Assembly: GCA_016704465.1 (NCBI GenBank)
Contig: JADJAD010000016.1
Span: 60,529 to 124,528, forward strand
Direction: 5' to 3'
Length of the DNA stretch: 64,000 bases
Source: Gemmatimonadota bacterium
Lineage (GTDB): Bacteria; Gemmatimonadota; Gemmatimonadetes; Gemmatimonadales; Gemmatimonadaceae
Positions 28,309 through 37,107 of the stretch are shown here, piece by piece. The position numbers and the translations under genes were made by a program. Position 1 is the stretch's first letter; every line of letters begins with the position of its first letter. The notes under the pieces were generated by a model, which was not told the origin of the DNA, did not search any database, and saw only the letters and a program-made list of their open reading frames with translations.

Positions 28309-29046
28309 CTCCGGGCGGTAAACGCGCAGCACGGGACCCGGTCCCGCCGCTGTCAACAACTGCAGCAAGGCGCGCAGGACCCGCCGCTGTCCCTCGGCGT
28401 CATGCGCCTCGCCTAACGGGTGTCCGAACCGGAACGGGACGGAGAGCATGCGAGGGCCGCGCAAGCGTTCGGCTACGCTGTGCACCAGGGCAATCGTTGC
28501 CGTCGCGATGCCATGGCGTTCCACTTCGGCTGCCAGCAGTCCGACCGACTGCGTGCACGAGGGTCAAACCGGGACGAACAGCGCCGCGTCCACCTGGTCA
28601 ACGGACAGCCCCTGTGCCACCTCGGGGGCCGAATCGCGCAGGAATCGTCCCGTCGACAACATCGACCCGTTGAAGCTGACGTGGTGCGGGGCCACGCTCC
28701 CGACCTCCCCCAACGTGACCAACTCCGCGAGACGGGTCAGTGGCAGCGCTAGTTCCTGGTCGGACTCGACGGCGGCGCGATTGAATGCGTCCGAGGTCTG
28801 CCCCATCGTGAGGCGCATGGTGGCGACGTCGCGGGGAAGCCAGCGCACGGTGACATCCTCGCCCTCCCGCGTCCCGAAGCTGCGGTCGATGCCGGCGCGA
28901 TAGAGTCCGGCGCTGGAGACGATGGCGATGCGCGCCTCCGTCACCGGGCGCCGGAGCGGCGCCCACGGCGTCGGGGAAACTCGGCGCCATGGATAGGCGC
29001 GCATCATCAGCCGGTACGTGAGCGGGAGCTCGTCCCAGTCAGCCAT
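28306..29046 (-). CDS. GrdB/PrdB-family selenoprotein, TGA-encoded selenocysteine
   Basis: A 246-residue protein of the glycine/sarcosine/betaine/D-proline reductase selenoprotein B family when the in-frame TGA at 28566-28564 is read as selenocysteine (Sec161). Before the TGA are family segments such as ARIAIVSSAGLY, EIGSVAP-like GEVGSVAPHHVSFNG and VDQVDAALFVPV. After it, in the same frame, come U-PSCT-QSVGLLAAEVERHGI and the conserved C terminus VPFRFGHPLGEAHDAEGQRRVL. The Sec therefore sits in a UxxCT redox motif with Cys164. A SECIS-like hairpin lies immediately downstream. Conventional calling would give two fragments, 29046-28564 and 28524-28306. It starts 9 bp after the TVP38-DUF547 gene, so it is probably translated from that transcript; no separate Shine-Dalgarno is seen. 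In clostridia relatives act in reductive amino acid metabolism, but in aerobic bacteria the function is unknown. Confidence 0.88.
28536..28552 (-). promoter_or_regulatory. Bacterial SECIS-like stem-loop
   Basis: On the minus strand, starting 11 nt after the in-frame TGA, GCAGTC-GGTCG-GACTGC forms a perfect 6-bp stem with a 5-nt loop beginning GGU. The TGA-to-loop distance is 17 nt. Bacterial SECIS elements lie just 3' of the UGA inside the coding region and carry a G (usually GU or GG) at the start of the apical loop. This fits both rules. It should recruit SelB-GTP-Sec-tRNA. Confidence 0.8.
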
Positions 29047-29055
29047 GGGCGAAGT

Positions 29056-30726
29056 CTAGGTGCGCGGCGCGACCGCTGCCACCGGCGCCGGCGACTGCGA
29101 GCGCGATGGCCGAGCCGTGCCGGCGGCGGACAGTCGACGAGAGTTCTCCTGCGAATTCAGCGTCCAGTCGTACTCCGTTTCCACGGCGCTGAACTCGCCG
29201 CTCATGAGGAGGCGTCGCTCGGCCGATCCCTCTGGAAACCAGCGCGCCATGTAGCGCGCCGCGCCCTGGATGCTCCCGCCGAAGTCCTCCTTGTACCACT
29301 CGAAGATCAGGGAGTGATGCAGCACGCCGTAGGCGGCGTTCACCCGGTTCTTGGTTGGCGATTGGATGATGAAGACCGTGCCCTGATCCTCGAGCTGTGC
29401 CTCCAGACGAGCCCCGGTATACGCCTCGTCGCGCAGCGGCGGACATCCCATGGCCGCGCAGACCAGCGCAAAGTGAATGCGTGGCTCGCCGTAGGTGGGG
29501 CGAATGATGACGTGCTCGATATCGTCCAGCGTGTAGTCCTTGCCGCCGACGCGCGCCAGCGGTTCGGCCCACGGTCCCTTGAGCTTCAGGAAGAACGTCT
29601 TGTTGATGTTGCGAATGCTGCGTCGTTCGTCGTGCTTGACGATGAGCTGGATCGTGTAGGCGTTGTAGGCGTTGATCCAGAAGGCCAGCTGCTCGTCGCG
29701 GGAGAGTCGCGCAGGATCCTGCCGGGCCAGAGACTGCAGGTAAGTGCGGAACGTCGGGGCGGCGCCAAAGGCGTCGTAGTCGACCATCCCCTTCGCGACG
29801 TACTGCTTGAGCAGCGCGTCGAACGCGGAGTGGTCGAACCCCTGCGACGGCAGCGGGGCGGACACGAGGGCGAGCGTGAGCAGGGTTGCGAGCATCAGTC
29901 GATGCATGGATCGGACGTCAGTAAGGGAAGAGGCCGCGACTTCACTTTTGACTACCGCGGCACCCCGGGAGGCAACCGGCGCCGCAGTCTCCGTCGCTTC
30001 GCGCAACGCGCGCCGCGCGGTGCGCGTGACGATCGTCGTGACTACGACGGTCGCGACGAGACCAAGGATCAGCACTGCATAATACGCCGGGCCCTTGGGC
30101 GTTTGCGCGCCTCCGGCGAGGGCGGCGACGTCGCCGGCCAGCTTGCCGTAGTACACGTACAGCACGGTGCCGGGCAGCATTCCCACGCTGGCGAGGACGT
30201 AGTCGCGCAAGGTCACTCGACTCAGCCCGAGCGCGTAGTTGAGGACCGAAAACGGGAATGCCGGCGAGAGGCGGAGGAGAAAGACGATCCGTCGTCCCTG
30301 CGCCGCGATCGCGCGGTCCACCGCGGCAAACTGCTGGTTTCCGGCGAGCCGCCGCGCGACGAGGCTGCGCGCCGCGTAGCGCGACACAAGGAATGCCAGC
30401 GTGGACCCGATGGTCGCTCCGGCAAAGACCACAATCGTCCCCTTGAGCAGTCCGAACACCGCGCCCGCGGCAAGGGTGAGCAGCGAGCCAGGGATGAAGG
30501 CCACGGTAGCGATGGCGTACCCCAGCACGAAGACGACCGGACCGAGCGCTCCGAGTCCGGCGATATCGGCGGCGAACTCCGGCACCGCACTGCCCGCGCG
30601 ACGACCGAGAAGGACGAGCGCGACGACGACGGCGACCGCGAGACCGATGCGCAGCCAACGCGCCGACTGAGACGGGACAGCGGAGGAACTCGGGGCAGCG
30701 GGCATCGCCTGGGCGTCGAGGGGCAA
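29056..30726 (-). CDS. TVP38/TMEM64 membrane protein fused to DUF547 domain
   Basis: One open frame of 556 residues joins two usually separate proteins. Residues about 25-245 are a TVP38/TMEM64 (DedA-superfamily, 'SNARE-associated') module with several helices and the signatures FIPGSLLTLAAGAVFG and LRLSPAFPFSVLNYALG. Residues about 300-520 are a DUF547 domain with DEQLAFWINAYNAYTI, DDIEHVIIRP and HFALVCAAMGCPPLR. The join contains an internal Met (29907) plus a signal-peptide-like stretch (RLMLATLLTLALVSA), so the ancestral second gene could also start there. No stop separates them. It is followed after 9 bp by the selenoprotein. TVP38 proteins act in membrane lipid or ion handling; the role of DUF547 is unknown. 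Confidence 0.82.
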   Translation of the reverse strand: MPLDAQAMPAAPSSSAVPSQSARWLRIGLAVAVVVALVLLGRRAGSAVPEFAADIAGLGALGPVVFVLGYAIATVAFIPGSLLTLAAGAVFGLLKGTIVVFAGATIGSTLAFLVSRYAARSLVARRLAGNQQFAAVDRAIAAQGRRIVFLLRLSPAFPFSVLNYALGLSRVTLRDYVLASVGMLPGTVLYVYYGKLAGDVAALAGGAQTPKGPAYYAVLILGLVATVVVTTIVTRTARRALREATETAAPVASRGAAVVKSEVAASSLTDVRSMHRLMLATLLTLALVSAPLPSQGFDHSAFDALLKQYVAKGMVDYDAFGAAPTFRTYLQSLARQDPARLSRDEQLAFWINAYNAYTIQLIVKHDERRSIRNINKTFFLKLKGPWAEPLARVGGKDYTLDDIEHVIIRPTYGEPRIHFALVCAAMGCPPLRDEAYTGARLEAQLEDQGTVFIIQSPTKNRVNAAYGVLHHSLIFEWYKEDFGGSIQGAARYMARWFPEGSAERRLLMSGEFSAVETEYDWTLNSQENSRRLSAAGTARPSRSQSPAPVAAVAPRT

Positions 30727-31061
30727 GGAGGAAGGTCGGAGTCCAGCGCGGATAACCGGGAGCGAGGCGAGCGAGGGGACGATCCCCGTCCCCGTCCGAA
30801 CCTAGCCGTGCGCGTCACAGCGGGTTCCCGCGCCCACGCCGCTCCACCTGCCCGAATCCGGAGCCGCTGCGAGAGTCGAAGCGCGTCGGCGCAGGCAAAG
30901 TTCCCCGTCTCCCCCCACCGTGACGTCCAGCGTTAGGCAATCGAGCTGTGGCTGCGCCGCGCCCCGCGCGCGAGCGGCTGGGTGCGTGATGCAATCGCAG
31001 GCCACAACCTGCGCGGAAACGGTTGCGGCGCCGGGCCACGATTCGTGAACTTGCCCCCATG
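30727..31061. other. Divergent intergenic region
   Basis: About 335 bp between the divergent TVP38-DUF547 and recQ genes. It should hold the promoters of the selenoprotein operon and of recQ. It contains one intergenic CGTTAGGC octamer (30931-30938). No protein-like frame or RNA element was recognised. Confidence 0.5.
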
Positions 31062-32967
31062 GCCGATGCCGCTCCCTCCGCCCTGCCGGACCTCGACGCT
31101 GCGCTGCACCAGCTCGGCTATGATGCCTTCCGCCCAGGACAGCGCGAGGCGATCGAGACGATCCTCCTCGAGCGCCGCCTGCTCCTCGTCGCCCCGACCG
31201 GCGGCGGCAAGTCGCTGATCTACCAGCTGCCGGCCACGGTCCTGAGCGGGACGACGCTGGTCGTGTCGCCGCTCGTGTCGCTGATGCACGACCAGGTGGC
31301 CTCGCTCACGTCGCGCGGCGTGCGGGCGACCTTCCTCGCCGCCACGCTCGACAGCGACGAACTGCGCCAGCGCATGACGGCGCTGGCTCGCGGCGAATTC
31401 CAGATCGCCTACGTTGCCCCCGAGCGACTCGCCTTTCCCGGGGTCCGCGCGCTGGTGCGCGACATCGACTGTCCGCTGGTCGCGATCGACGAAGCGCACT
31501 GTATTTCCGGAGTGGGGACACGACTTCCGGCCGGACTACCTCCAACTCGGCGACCTGGTGGCCGATCTGGCCGACGCACGCGTGATGGCCTGTACCGCCA
31601 CCGCCACGCCCATCGTGCGAGACGAGATCCTCGCACGCCTCGGGCTCGGCGCCGACACGCCGCAACTCGTCCGCGGCTTCGCGCGCCCGAATCTCGGGCT
31701 GCGGGTGCACGAGGTGCGCAGCGCCGCCGAGGCGGGACGCACCGTCGATGCGGCGCTCGCCGAGGCGATCGGAACGCCGCGCGCTGCGTGCGGTGCGGCG
31801 ATCGTGTATGCCCCGACGCGCAAGCGCACGGAAGAAGAAGCCCGCCGTCTCACGCGTGCCGGGTGGCGGTGCGAAGCCTACCACGCGGGACTCAGCGGCG
31901 ACGTGCGCGAGCACGCCCAACAGCAGTTCCGGGATGGGGCGCTCGACGTGATCGTGGCGACGAACGCCTTCGGCATGGGGATCGACCGCGCCGACGTGCG
32001 AGCCGTGGTGCACCTTGCGCCTCCCGGCTCGATCGAGGCCTACTATCAGGAAGTAGGGCGCGCCGGTCGCGACGGCGCCGACGCCATCGGCGTGCTGTGC
32101 ATCTCGCCGAGCGACCTCCCCCTTCGCAGGCGCCTGCTCGAGATGCCCAACGACTTCGGCGAGGTCGATCAGGCGCGCGTGCAGCACCGGTGGTCGCTGT
32201 TTCTCGAACTCATGCGCTGGACCGAAGGGGGGAGCTGCCGGCACGACGCCATCCTGCGCTACTTCGGCGACGAAGCCGAGACGCTCGCGGGCTGTGGTCG
32301 ATGTGACACGTGTACGGCGCTCGATGCGCCCCAGTCCGCCGATGCCGAGGAAACGGCGATCGCGGTCCGCAAGGCGCTGAGCGCCGTGGCCCGGACCCAC
32401 TGTCGATTCGGGATTCAGGCGGCGGTCAAGCTGCTGGCCGGGCTCCCCGACCCTCGACTCGAACGTTCGGGGTTGCAGGAGAGCCGCACGTTCGGCGTGA
32501 TGCGCGATCGCAGCGAGGAGTGGATCACCGCGCTGCTGCGCCGCTGCGTGACCGCCGGATGGGTCGATTTCACCGGAGGCGACCGCCCCATGGTTGCGCT
32601 GACCGCCCTAGGCAAGGGCGTGCTGTTCGGCCAGGGGCCTGTCCGGCTGCTGTTGCCGAGCGATGCCCCGCCTGTCAGGGAGCGGAGCCGGACGACGCCC
32701 GGCCGCGGTGCTGGTCGCGCGCGGCCGGAGTCGGCGCCTCTCTCGGACGAGGACGCTCACCTGTTTCAGGCGTTGCGGGCCCGACGACTGGAACTGGCGC
32801 GCACGGAACGAGTGCCGCCCTACGTGGTGGCCAGCGATCGCACGCTGCGGGAGCTGGCCGAACTGCGTCCTCGCTCCGTGCGCGACCTCGAGGGGATCTA
32901 CGGCATCGGCCCAGCCAAGGCCGCCCGATATGGGGAGGCGTTCATCGAGGTGGTGCGAACGGCCTAG
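31062..32967 (+). pseudogene. recQ: ATP-dependent DNA helicase RecQ, single-base frameshift
   Basis: Two overlapping frames together make a complete RecQ of about 634 residues. Frame 1 (from ATG 31062) has FRPGQREAIE, Walker A APTGGGKS, and Walker B/motif II AIDEAHCIS. Frame 2 resumes with EWGHDFRPDYLQL and continues through helicase motifs IV-VI (YHAGLSGDVR, VATNAFGMGIDR, QEVGRAGRDG), a zinc-binding segment (CRHDAILRYF...CGRCDTC), a winged-helix region and a C-terminal HRDC domain. The family reads CIS(Q/E)WGHD at the break, so one extra base in TCCGGAG at about 31508-31511 explains the shift. The total length is 3n+1, which agrees. It is probably a sequence error; if real, the helicase is dead. 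RecQ unwinds DNA in recombination and repair. Confidence 0.88.
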
Positions 32968-33147
32968 CAGGACGGGCGGGCGGGACAGGCTGCGCACAGC
33001 GCCTGCCACGCGATTCGCGCCCTTCTGCTGCGCCCTGTCCGGTTCGCGGTACGATGGGCACCGAATGCAGCGCGCCCGTGGCTCTTTGCGTAAGTTTAGG
33101 ATGGCCCGCCTCGTGCGCAGCATGATTCCTTCCATCCCCGTCCCGCC

Positions 33148-33654
33148 ATGGCGTACACACTCAAGGTCAACGGGAAGTCCCACACGGTCGATGTCCCCGC
33201 GGACATGCCGTTGCTCTGGGTCCTGCGTGACGTCCTCGACCTCAAGGGCACCAAGTTCGGCTGCGGCATCGGACAGTGTGGCGCCTGTACGGTCCATCGT
33301 GATGGTGCGCCGACCCGCTCCTGCCGCACAACGATCGCCGCCGCGAATGGCGCCAACATCACGACCATCGAGGGCATCTCGCCCGACGGCGTGACGCTGA
33401 GCGCCCTGCAAAAGGCGTGGGATGAGCTCGACGTGCCGCAGTGCGGATACTGTCAGGCCGGGCAGCTCATGGCGGCGACGGCGCTGCTCAAGCGGACACC
33501 GCAGCCAACAGACGACCAGATCGACGCGGCGATGAACGGGAATATCTGCCGCTGCGCGACCTACCTGCGCATTCGTCAGGCGATCCACCAGGCCGCGGGG
33601 ACCGCGACGAACGCCACCTCGCCGGCCGGACGGCCCGGCGACGACAACGCTTAA
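33148..33654 (+). CDS. iorA: Isoquinoline 1-oxidoreductase-like 2Fe-2S small subunit
   Basis: A 168-residue electron-transfer subunit of the xanthine dehydrogenase/aldehyde oxidase superfamily. The plant-type 2Fe-2S cluster motif is CGIGQCGAC-x(n)-C, and the second, all-helical 2Fe-2S domain has CGYCQAGQ and CRCATY. It is cytosolic or co-exported as a 'passenger' with the large subunit. It lies 9 bp upstream of the large-subunit gene, forming an operon. The IorAB branch is suggested by the two-subunit organisation; the natural substrate is unknown. Confidence 0.92.
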   Translation: MAYTLKVNGKSHTVDVPADMPLLWVLRDVLDLKGTKFGCGIGQCGACTVHRDGAPTRSCRTTIAAANGANITTIEGISPDGVTLSALQKAWDELDVPQCGYCQAGQLMAATALLKRTPQPTDDQIDAAMNGNICRCATYLRIRQAIHQAAGTATNATSPAGRPGDDNA

Positions 33655-33663
33655 GGAGCCGCC

Positions 33664-35898
33664 ATGGAATCCCCCACGACTCCCCGCGCCGACCGGCTCG
33701 ACCGCCGCGACTTTTTCCGCGTCTCGGCCATCGCCGGTGGCGGCCTGCTGCTCGCGTCGTACGTGCGCCCGGCCGAAGCGATGGCCGAGACGGCGGTCGC
33801 CTGGCGCGCGCCCAGCGCCGACGACGTCTTCGCGCCGAACGTCTACATCCGGCTCACTCCCGATGGCAAGGTGAGCATCGTCAACAAGAACCCCGAGATC
33901 GGCCAGGGGATCAAGACGATGCTCCCGATGCTGATTGCCGAGGAGCTCGATGTGGACTGGAAGGACGTCACCGTGACGCAGGGTGACTCGGAGCCAGACA
34001 AGTACGGGCAGCAGTTTGCGGGCGGCAGCACGGCGACCCCCATGAACTGGGATGGGCACCGCCGCGTCGGCGCCGCCGGACGGCAGATGTTGGTGAGTGC
34101 GGCGGCCGTAGCGTGGGGGGTCCCCGCTGCGGAGTGCACGACCGCGTCGGGCGTCGTGACGCATCGACCGTCGGGGCGCACGAAGCGCTACGGTGAACTG
34201 GTCACCGCGGCGGCGGCGCTCACGGCGCCCGACCTCAAGACCGTCACGCTCAAGGACCCGAAGGACTTCCGCATCATCGGGCAGCGCACGAAGGGCGTGG
34301 ACAACGACAAGGTCGTGACTGGCAAGCCGTTGTTTGGTGTCGACGTCACCGTGCCCGGGATGAAGTACGCCGTGTTCGAGAAGTGCCCGGTCTTTGGCGG
34401 GAAGGTGAAGACCGCCAACGTGGACGCGATCAAGGCGATGCCTGGCGTGCGCAATGCCTTCGTGGTCGAGGGGGGGACGGCGCTGAACGGGTTGCTGGGC
34501 GGCGTCGCCATCGTGGCCGACACCTGGTGGCACGCGCAGAAGGCGAGGGAAGGGCTCGTCGTGACGTGGGACGAAGGGGCCACCGCCGCGCAGGGGAGCG
34601 AGACGTTCGCCGCCTCGGCCGCCCAGATCGCCAAGGGGCCCCCCGCGCGCACGCTGCGCAAGGACGGAGACGTGGATGCCGCGCTCGCCGGGGCAGCCAA
34701 GGTGGTGTCGGCGTCGTACTTCTACCCGTACATCTCGCACGCGACGCTCGAGCCGCAGAACTGCACGGCGTCGGTGAGCGGCGGCAAGGCGGAAATCTGG
34801 GCCCCGACGCAGAATCCGCAGCCCGGGCGCCAGCTCGTCGCCTCCACGTTAGGCGTGGAAGAGAAAGACATCGTCATCCACATGACGCGCTGCGGTGGCG
34901 GCTTCGGCCGACGCCTGTCCAACGACTACATGGTCGAGGCGGCGTGGATCGCCCGTGAGGCCGGGGTGCCGGTCAAGCTGGTCTGGTCGCGCGAAGACGA
35001 CATGCGGCACGACTTCTACCGTCCGGCCGGGTGGCACAACCTCACCGGCGGCGTCGATGGGGCCGGCAAGCTGGTGGCGTGGAAGAATCACTTCGTCACC
35101 TTCGGCGAGGGCGAGCGTTTCGGCTCGAGCGCGTCGATGTCACCCGCCGAGTTTCCGGCGCGCTTCATCACGAACTTTCAGCTCGACGTGTCGGTGATGC
35201 CGTCGGGGGTGCCGACGGGACCGTTGCGGGCCCCGGGCAGCAACGCGCTCGCCTACGTCTTCCACTCGTTCATCGACGAGCTGGCCGAGGCGGCGGGGAA
35301 GGACCCGGTGCAGTTCCGGCTCGACCTGCTGGGTGACCCGCGCGTCGTCGCCAACGACGACGGGAGCGCCGCCTACGATGCGGCCCGCATGCGGGGCGTG
35401 CTCGAGCTGGTGGCCGAAAAATCGCAGTGGGGCAAGGCCCGCCTCCCGAAGGGGACGGGGCGAGGCGTGGCGTTCCACTTCAGCCATCGAGGCTACTTTG
35501 CCGAGGTTGTCGAGGCCAGCGTCGCCGCCAATGGCGCCGTGACCGTGAACAAGGTGTGGGTGGCCGGCGATGTCGGGAGTCACATCATCAATCCAAGCGG
35601 TGCAGAGCAGCAGGTGCAGGGGTCCGTGCTCGATGGGCTCAGCGAGGCCATGACGCAGGAAATCAGCATCAAGGCCGGACGGGCGGAGCAGGCGAACTTC
35701 AACCAGTACCAGCTGCTGCGCATGCGACAGGCGCCGCCGGTCGAGGTCCACTTCCGCATCACCGATTTCCCGCCCACGGGCATGGGGGAGCCGGCGCTCC
35801 CGCCGGTGGTCCCGGCGCTGTGTAACGCGCTGTACGTCGCCACGGGGAAGCGCGTGCGAGAGCTGCCGTTGTCCAAGAGCGGGTTTCGCTGGGCCTGA
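33664..35898 (+). CDS. iorB: Isoquinoline 1-oxidoreductase-like molybdopterin large subunit
   Basis: A 744-residue molybdopterin-binding subunit. The N terminus has a twin-arginine-like leader (LDRRDFFRVSAIAGGGLLLASY), as in IorB-type periplasmic enzymes. Molybdopterin-binding regions include NPEIGQGIKTMLP, TRCGGGFGRRL and PLRAPGSNA; the catalytic-site GMGEPALPP motif is near the C terminus. A strong AAGGAG site precedes ATG 33664. It is co-transcribed with the 2Fe-2S subunit. A rare TTA codon at 34850 is in CGTTAGGC. It probably oxidises N-heterocycles or aldehydes in the periplasm. Confidence 0.92.
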   Translation: MESPTTPRADRLDRRDFFRVSAIAGGGLLLASYVRPAEAMAETAVAWRAPSADDVFAPNVYIRLTPDGKVSIVNKNPEIGQGIKTMLPMLIAEELDVDWKDVTVTQGDSEPDKYGQQFAGGSTATPMNWDGHRRVGAAGRQMLVSAAAVAWGVPAAECTTASGVVTHRPSGRTKRYGELVTAAAALTAPDLKTVTLKDPKDFRIIGQRTKGVDNDKVVTGKPLFGVDVTVPGMKYAVFEKCPVFGGKVKTANVDAIKAMPGVRNAFVVEGGTALNGLLGGVAIVADTWWHAQKAREGLVVTWDEGATAAQGSETFAASAAQIAKGPPARTLRKDGDVDAALAGAAKVVSASYFYPYISHATLEPQNCTASVSGGKAEIWAPTQNPQPGRQLVASTLGVEEKDIVIHMTRCGGGFGRRLSNDYMVEAAWIAREAGVPVKLVWSREDDMRHDFYRPAGWHNLTGGVDGAGKLVAWKNHFVTFGEGERFGSSASMSPAEFPARFITNFQLDVSVMPSGVPTGPLRAPGSNALAYVFHSFIDELAEAAGKDPVQFRLDLLGDPRVVANDDGSAAYDAARMRGVLELVAEKSQWGKARLPKGTGRGVAFHFSHRGYFAEVVEASVAANGAVTVNKVWVAGDVGSHIINPSGAEQQVQGSVLDGLSEAMTQEISIKAGRAEQANFNQYQLLRMRQAPPVEVHFRITDFPPTGMGEPALPPVVPALCNALYVATGKRVRELPLSKSGFRWA

Positions 35899-35928
35899 TG
35901 GTCGGGCGCTGGTCTGCCTGATGTCGAC

Positions 35929-35964
35929 AATACGAGGGCGACCGGCAACGGTCGCCCTCGTATT
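35929..35964 (+). terminator. Perfect 16-bp hairpin after iorB
   Basis: A 16-bp perfect stem (AATACGAGGGCGACCG paired with CGGTCGCCCTCGTATT) closed by a GCAA tetraloop lies 30 bp after the iorB stop. It has A/T at its base but no run of T after it. It is the strongest transcript-end candidate in the window and separates the iorAB operon from the accessory patch. Confidence 0.75.
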
Positions 35965-36074
35965 GGTTCCAGTGTGCGGCGTGTCGGTGTGCGGCGTGAT
36001 CCACGTCGTGTGCCGACGACGACTCCTCCCCGTCTGGCGTGACTCCGTCCACCTTAATCCCACGTCGATTGCGC

Positions 36075-36515
36075 ATGAAGCTCCGACTCATTCTCGCTGC
36101 GCTCCTGTGCGTCACGAGTCTCGCGCCCACCCACGGTGGCGCACAGGCCACCACCGGAACGCTCCGACTGACACAGCTCACGCGAGCGCGCGTCGCCGCC
36201 GACTTCGCCGCCGACCGCGAAGCGCTAGACACGCTGCTCTCGACTGACCTGACCTACGTGCGCTCGAGCGGCGTAATCGACGACAAGGCGGCGGTGCTCG
36301 CCCAGGTCGGCCCGGGCGGCCCGTACCAGCTCGACTACCTCACCCCAGACAGCCTGGTCGCGCGCCTCTACGGGAGCGTGGGCGTGGTCACCGGCATCCT
36401 GCGGGTGAAACTCTCGGCGCAATCGACGCCGTACAGCATCCGGTTCACCGACGTGTGGTCAAACGACAGGGGGCGCTGGCAGTTGGTGGCGTTCCAGGCC
36501 ACGCGCGTCCCGTGA
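36075..36515 (+). CDS. NTF2-like (DUF4440/SnoaL-type) exported protein
   Basis: A 146-residue protein. It has a signal peptide (MKLRLILAALLCVTSL, cleavage near HGGAQA) followed by a DUF4440-like alpha+beta barrel: a helix with ADFAADREALDTLLSTDLTYVRSSG and strands ending in FTDVWSNDRGRWQLVAFQATRV. The fold binds small ligands, but no catalytic residues can be assigned. A second NTF2-like gene follows after 41 bp, so the two are likely co-transcribed. Confidence 0.82.
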   Translation: MKLRLILAALLCVTSLAPTHGGAQATTGTLRLTQLTRARVAADFAADREALDTLLSTDLTYVRSSGVIDDKAAVLAQVGPGGPYQLDYLTPDSLVARLYGSVGVVTGILRVKLSAQSTPYSIRFTDVWSNDRGRWQLVAFQATRVP

Positions 36516-36556
36516 CGCTGCCCGCGCGGCGCGTTCACTCAGTGGAGGCTCTCGCC

Positions 36557-37027
36557 ATGGTCAGGATCGCTCGCCGGTTCGCGTCCGTCTGCACGTTGCT
36601 GCTGCTCCCCGCAAGCTCGCTGGCGGCGCAGGAACACCGTGCAGGTGACGGACAGCCCCCGTCGGTCACGCTTCCGGCGGAGCTGGTCCGTGTGTTGCGC
36701 GACTATGAAAGCGGGTGGCGAGCGGGCGATGCGGTGGCCGTGTCCAGGCTCTTCTCGCGCGACGGCATGGCGTTGCCGAATGGGAAGCCGCCGGCCCCCG
36801 GGCGCGATGCGATCGTGCGCGCATACGCCGGTCCTGGCGGCGACCTGCGATTGAGGGCGCTGGCGTGGGCGGTCGCCGACACCGTCGGCTACATCGTGGG
36901 CGGCTATCGCTACGGGCCGGGCGACGGCGACACGGGGAAGTTCGTGCTGGCGCTCACGCGCGTGGCGGGCGGACCGTGGATGATCGTGGCCGACATCGAC
37001 AATACCAACGGAGCGCCGCGGCCCTGA
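36557..37027 (+). CDS. Second NTF2-like exported protein
   Basis: A 156-residue protein with a signal peptide (MVRIARRFASVCTLLLLP, cleavage near LAAQE). The NTF2-like domain shows LRDYESGWRAGDAVAVSRLFSRDGMALPNG and a final strand RVAGGPWMIVADIDN. A GGAGG site lies before ATG 36557. It is related to the upstream NTF2-like protein in fold but not closely in sequence. The function is unknown. Confidence 0.82.
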   Translation: MVRIARRFASVCTLLLLPASSLAAQEHRAGDGQPPSVTLPAELVRVLRDYESGWRAGDAVAVSRLFSRDGMALPNGKPPAPGRDAIVRAYAGPGGDLRLRALAWAVADTVGYIVGGYRYGPGDGDTGKFVLALTRVAGGPWMIVADIDNTNGAPRP

Positions 37028-37107
37028 GGCGACGGATCAGCGTTCGGATTCCCCGCCCGCCAACAGCGCTGAAGCGAGCGACGCGAGCACTCTCGCGCGC
37101 CACCACG

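Noticed and set aside
32608..34740. 710-codon minus-strand open frame opposite recQ and iorAB
   Set aside because: No recognisable domains; the plus-strand genes in the same region carry full signature motifs.
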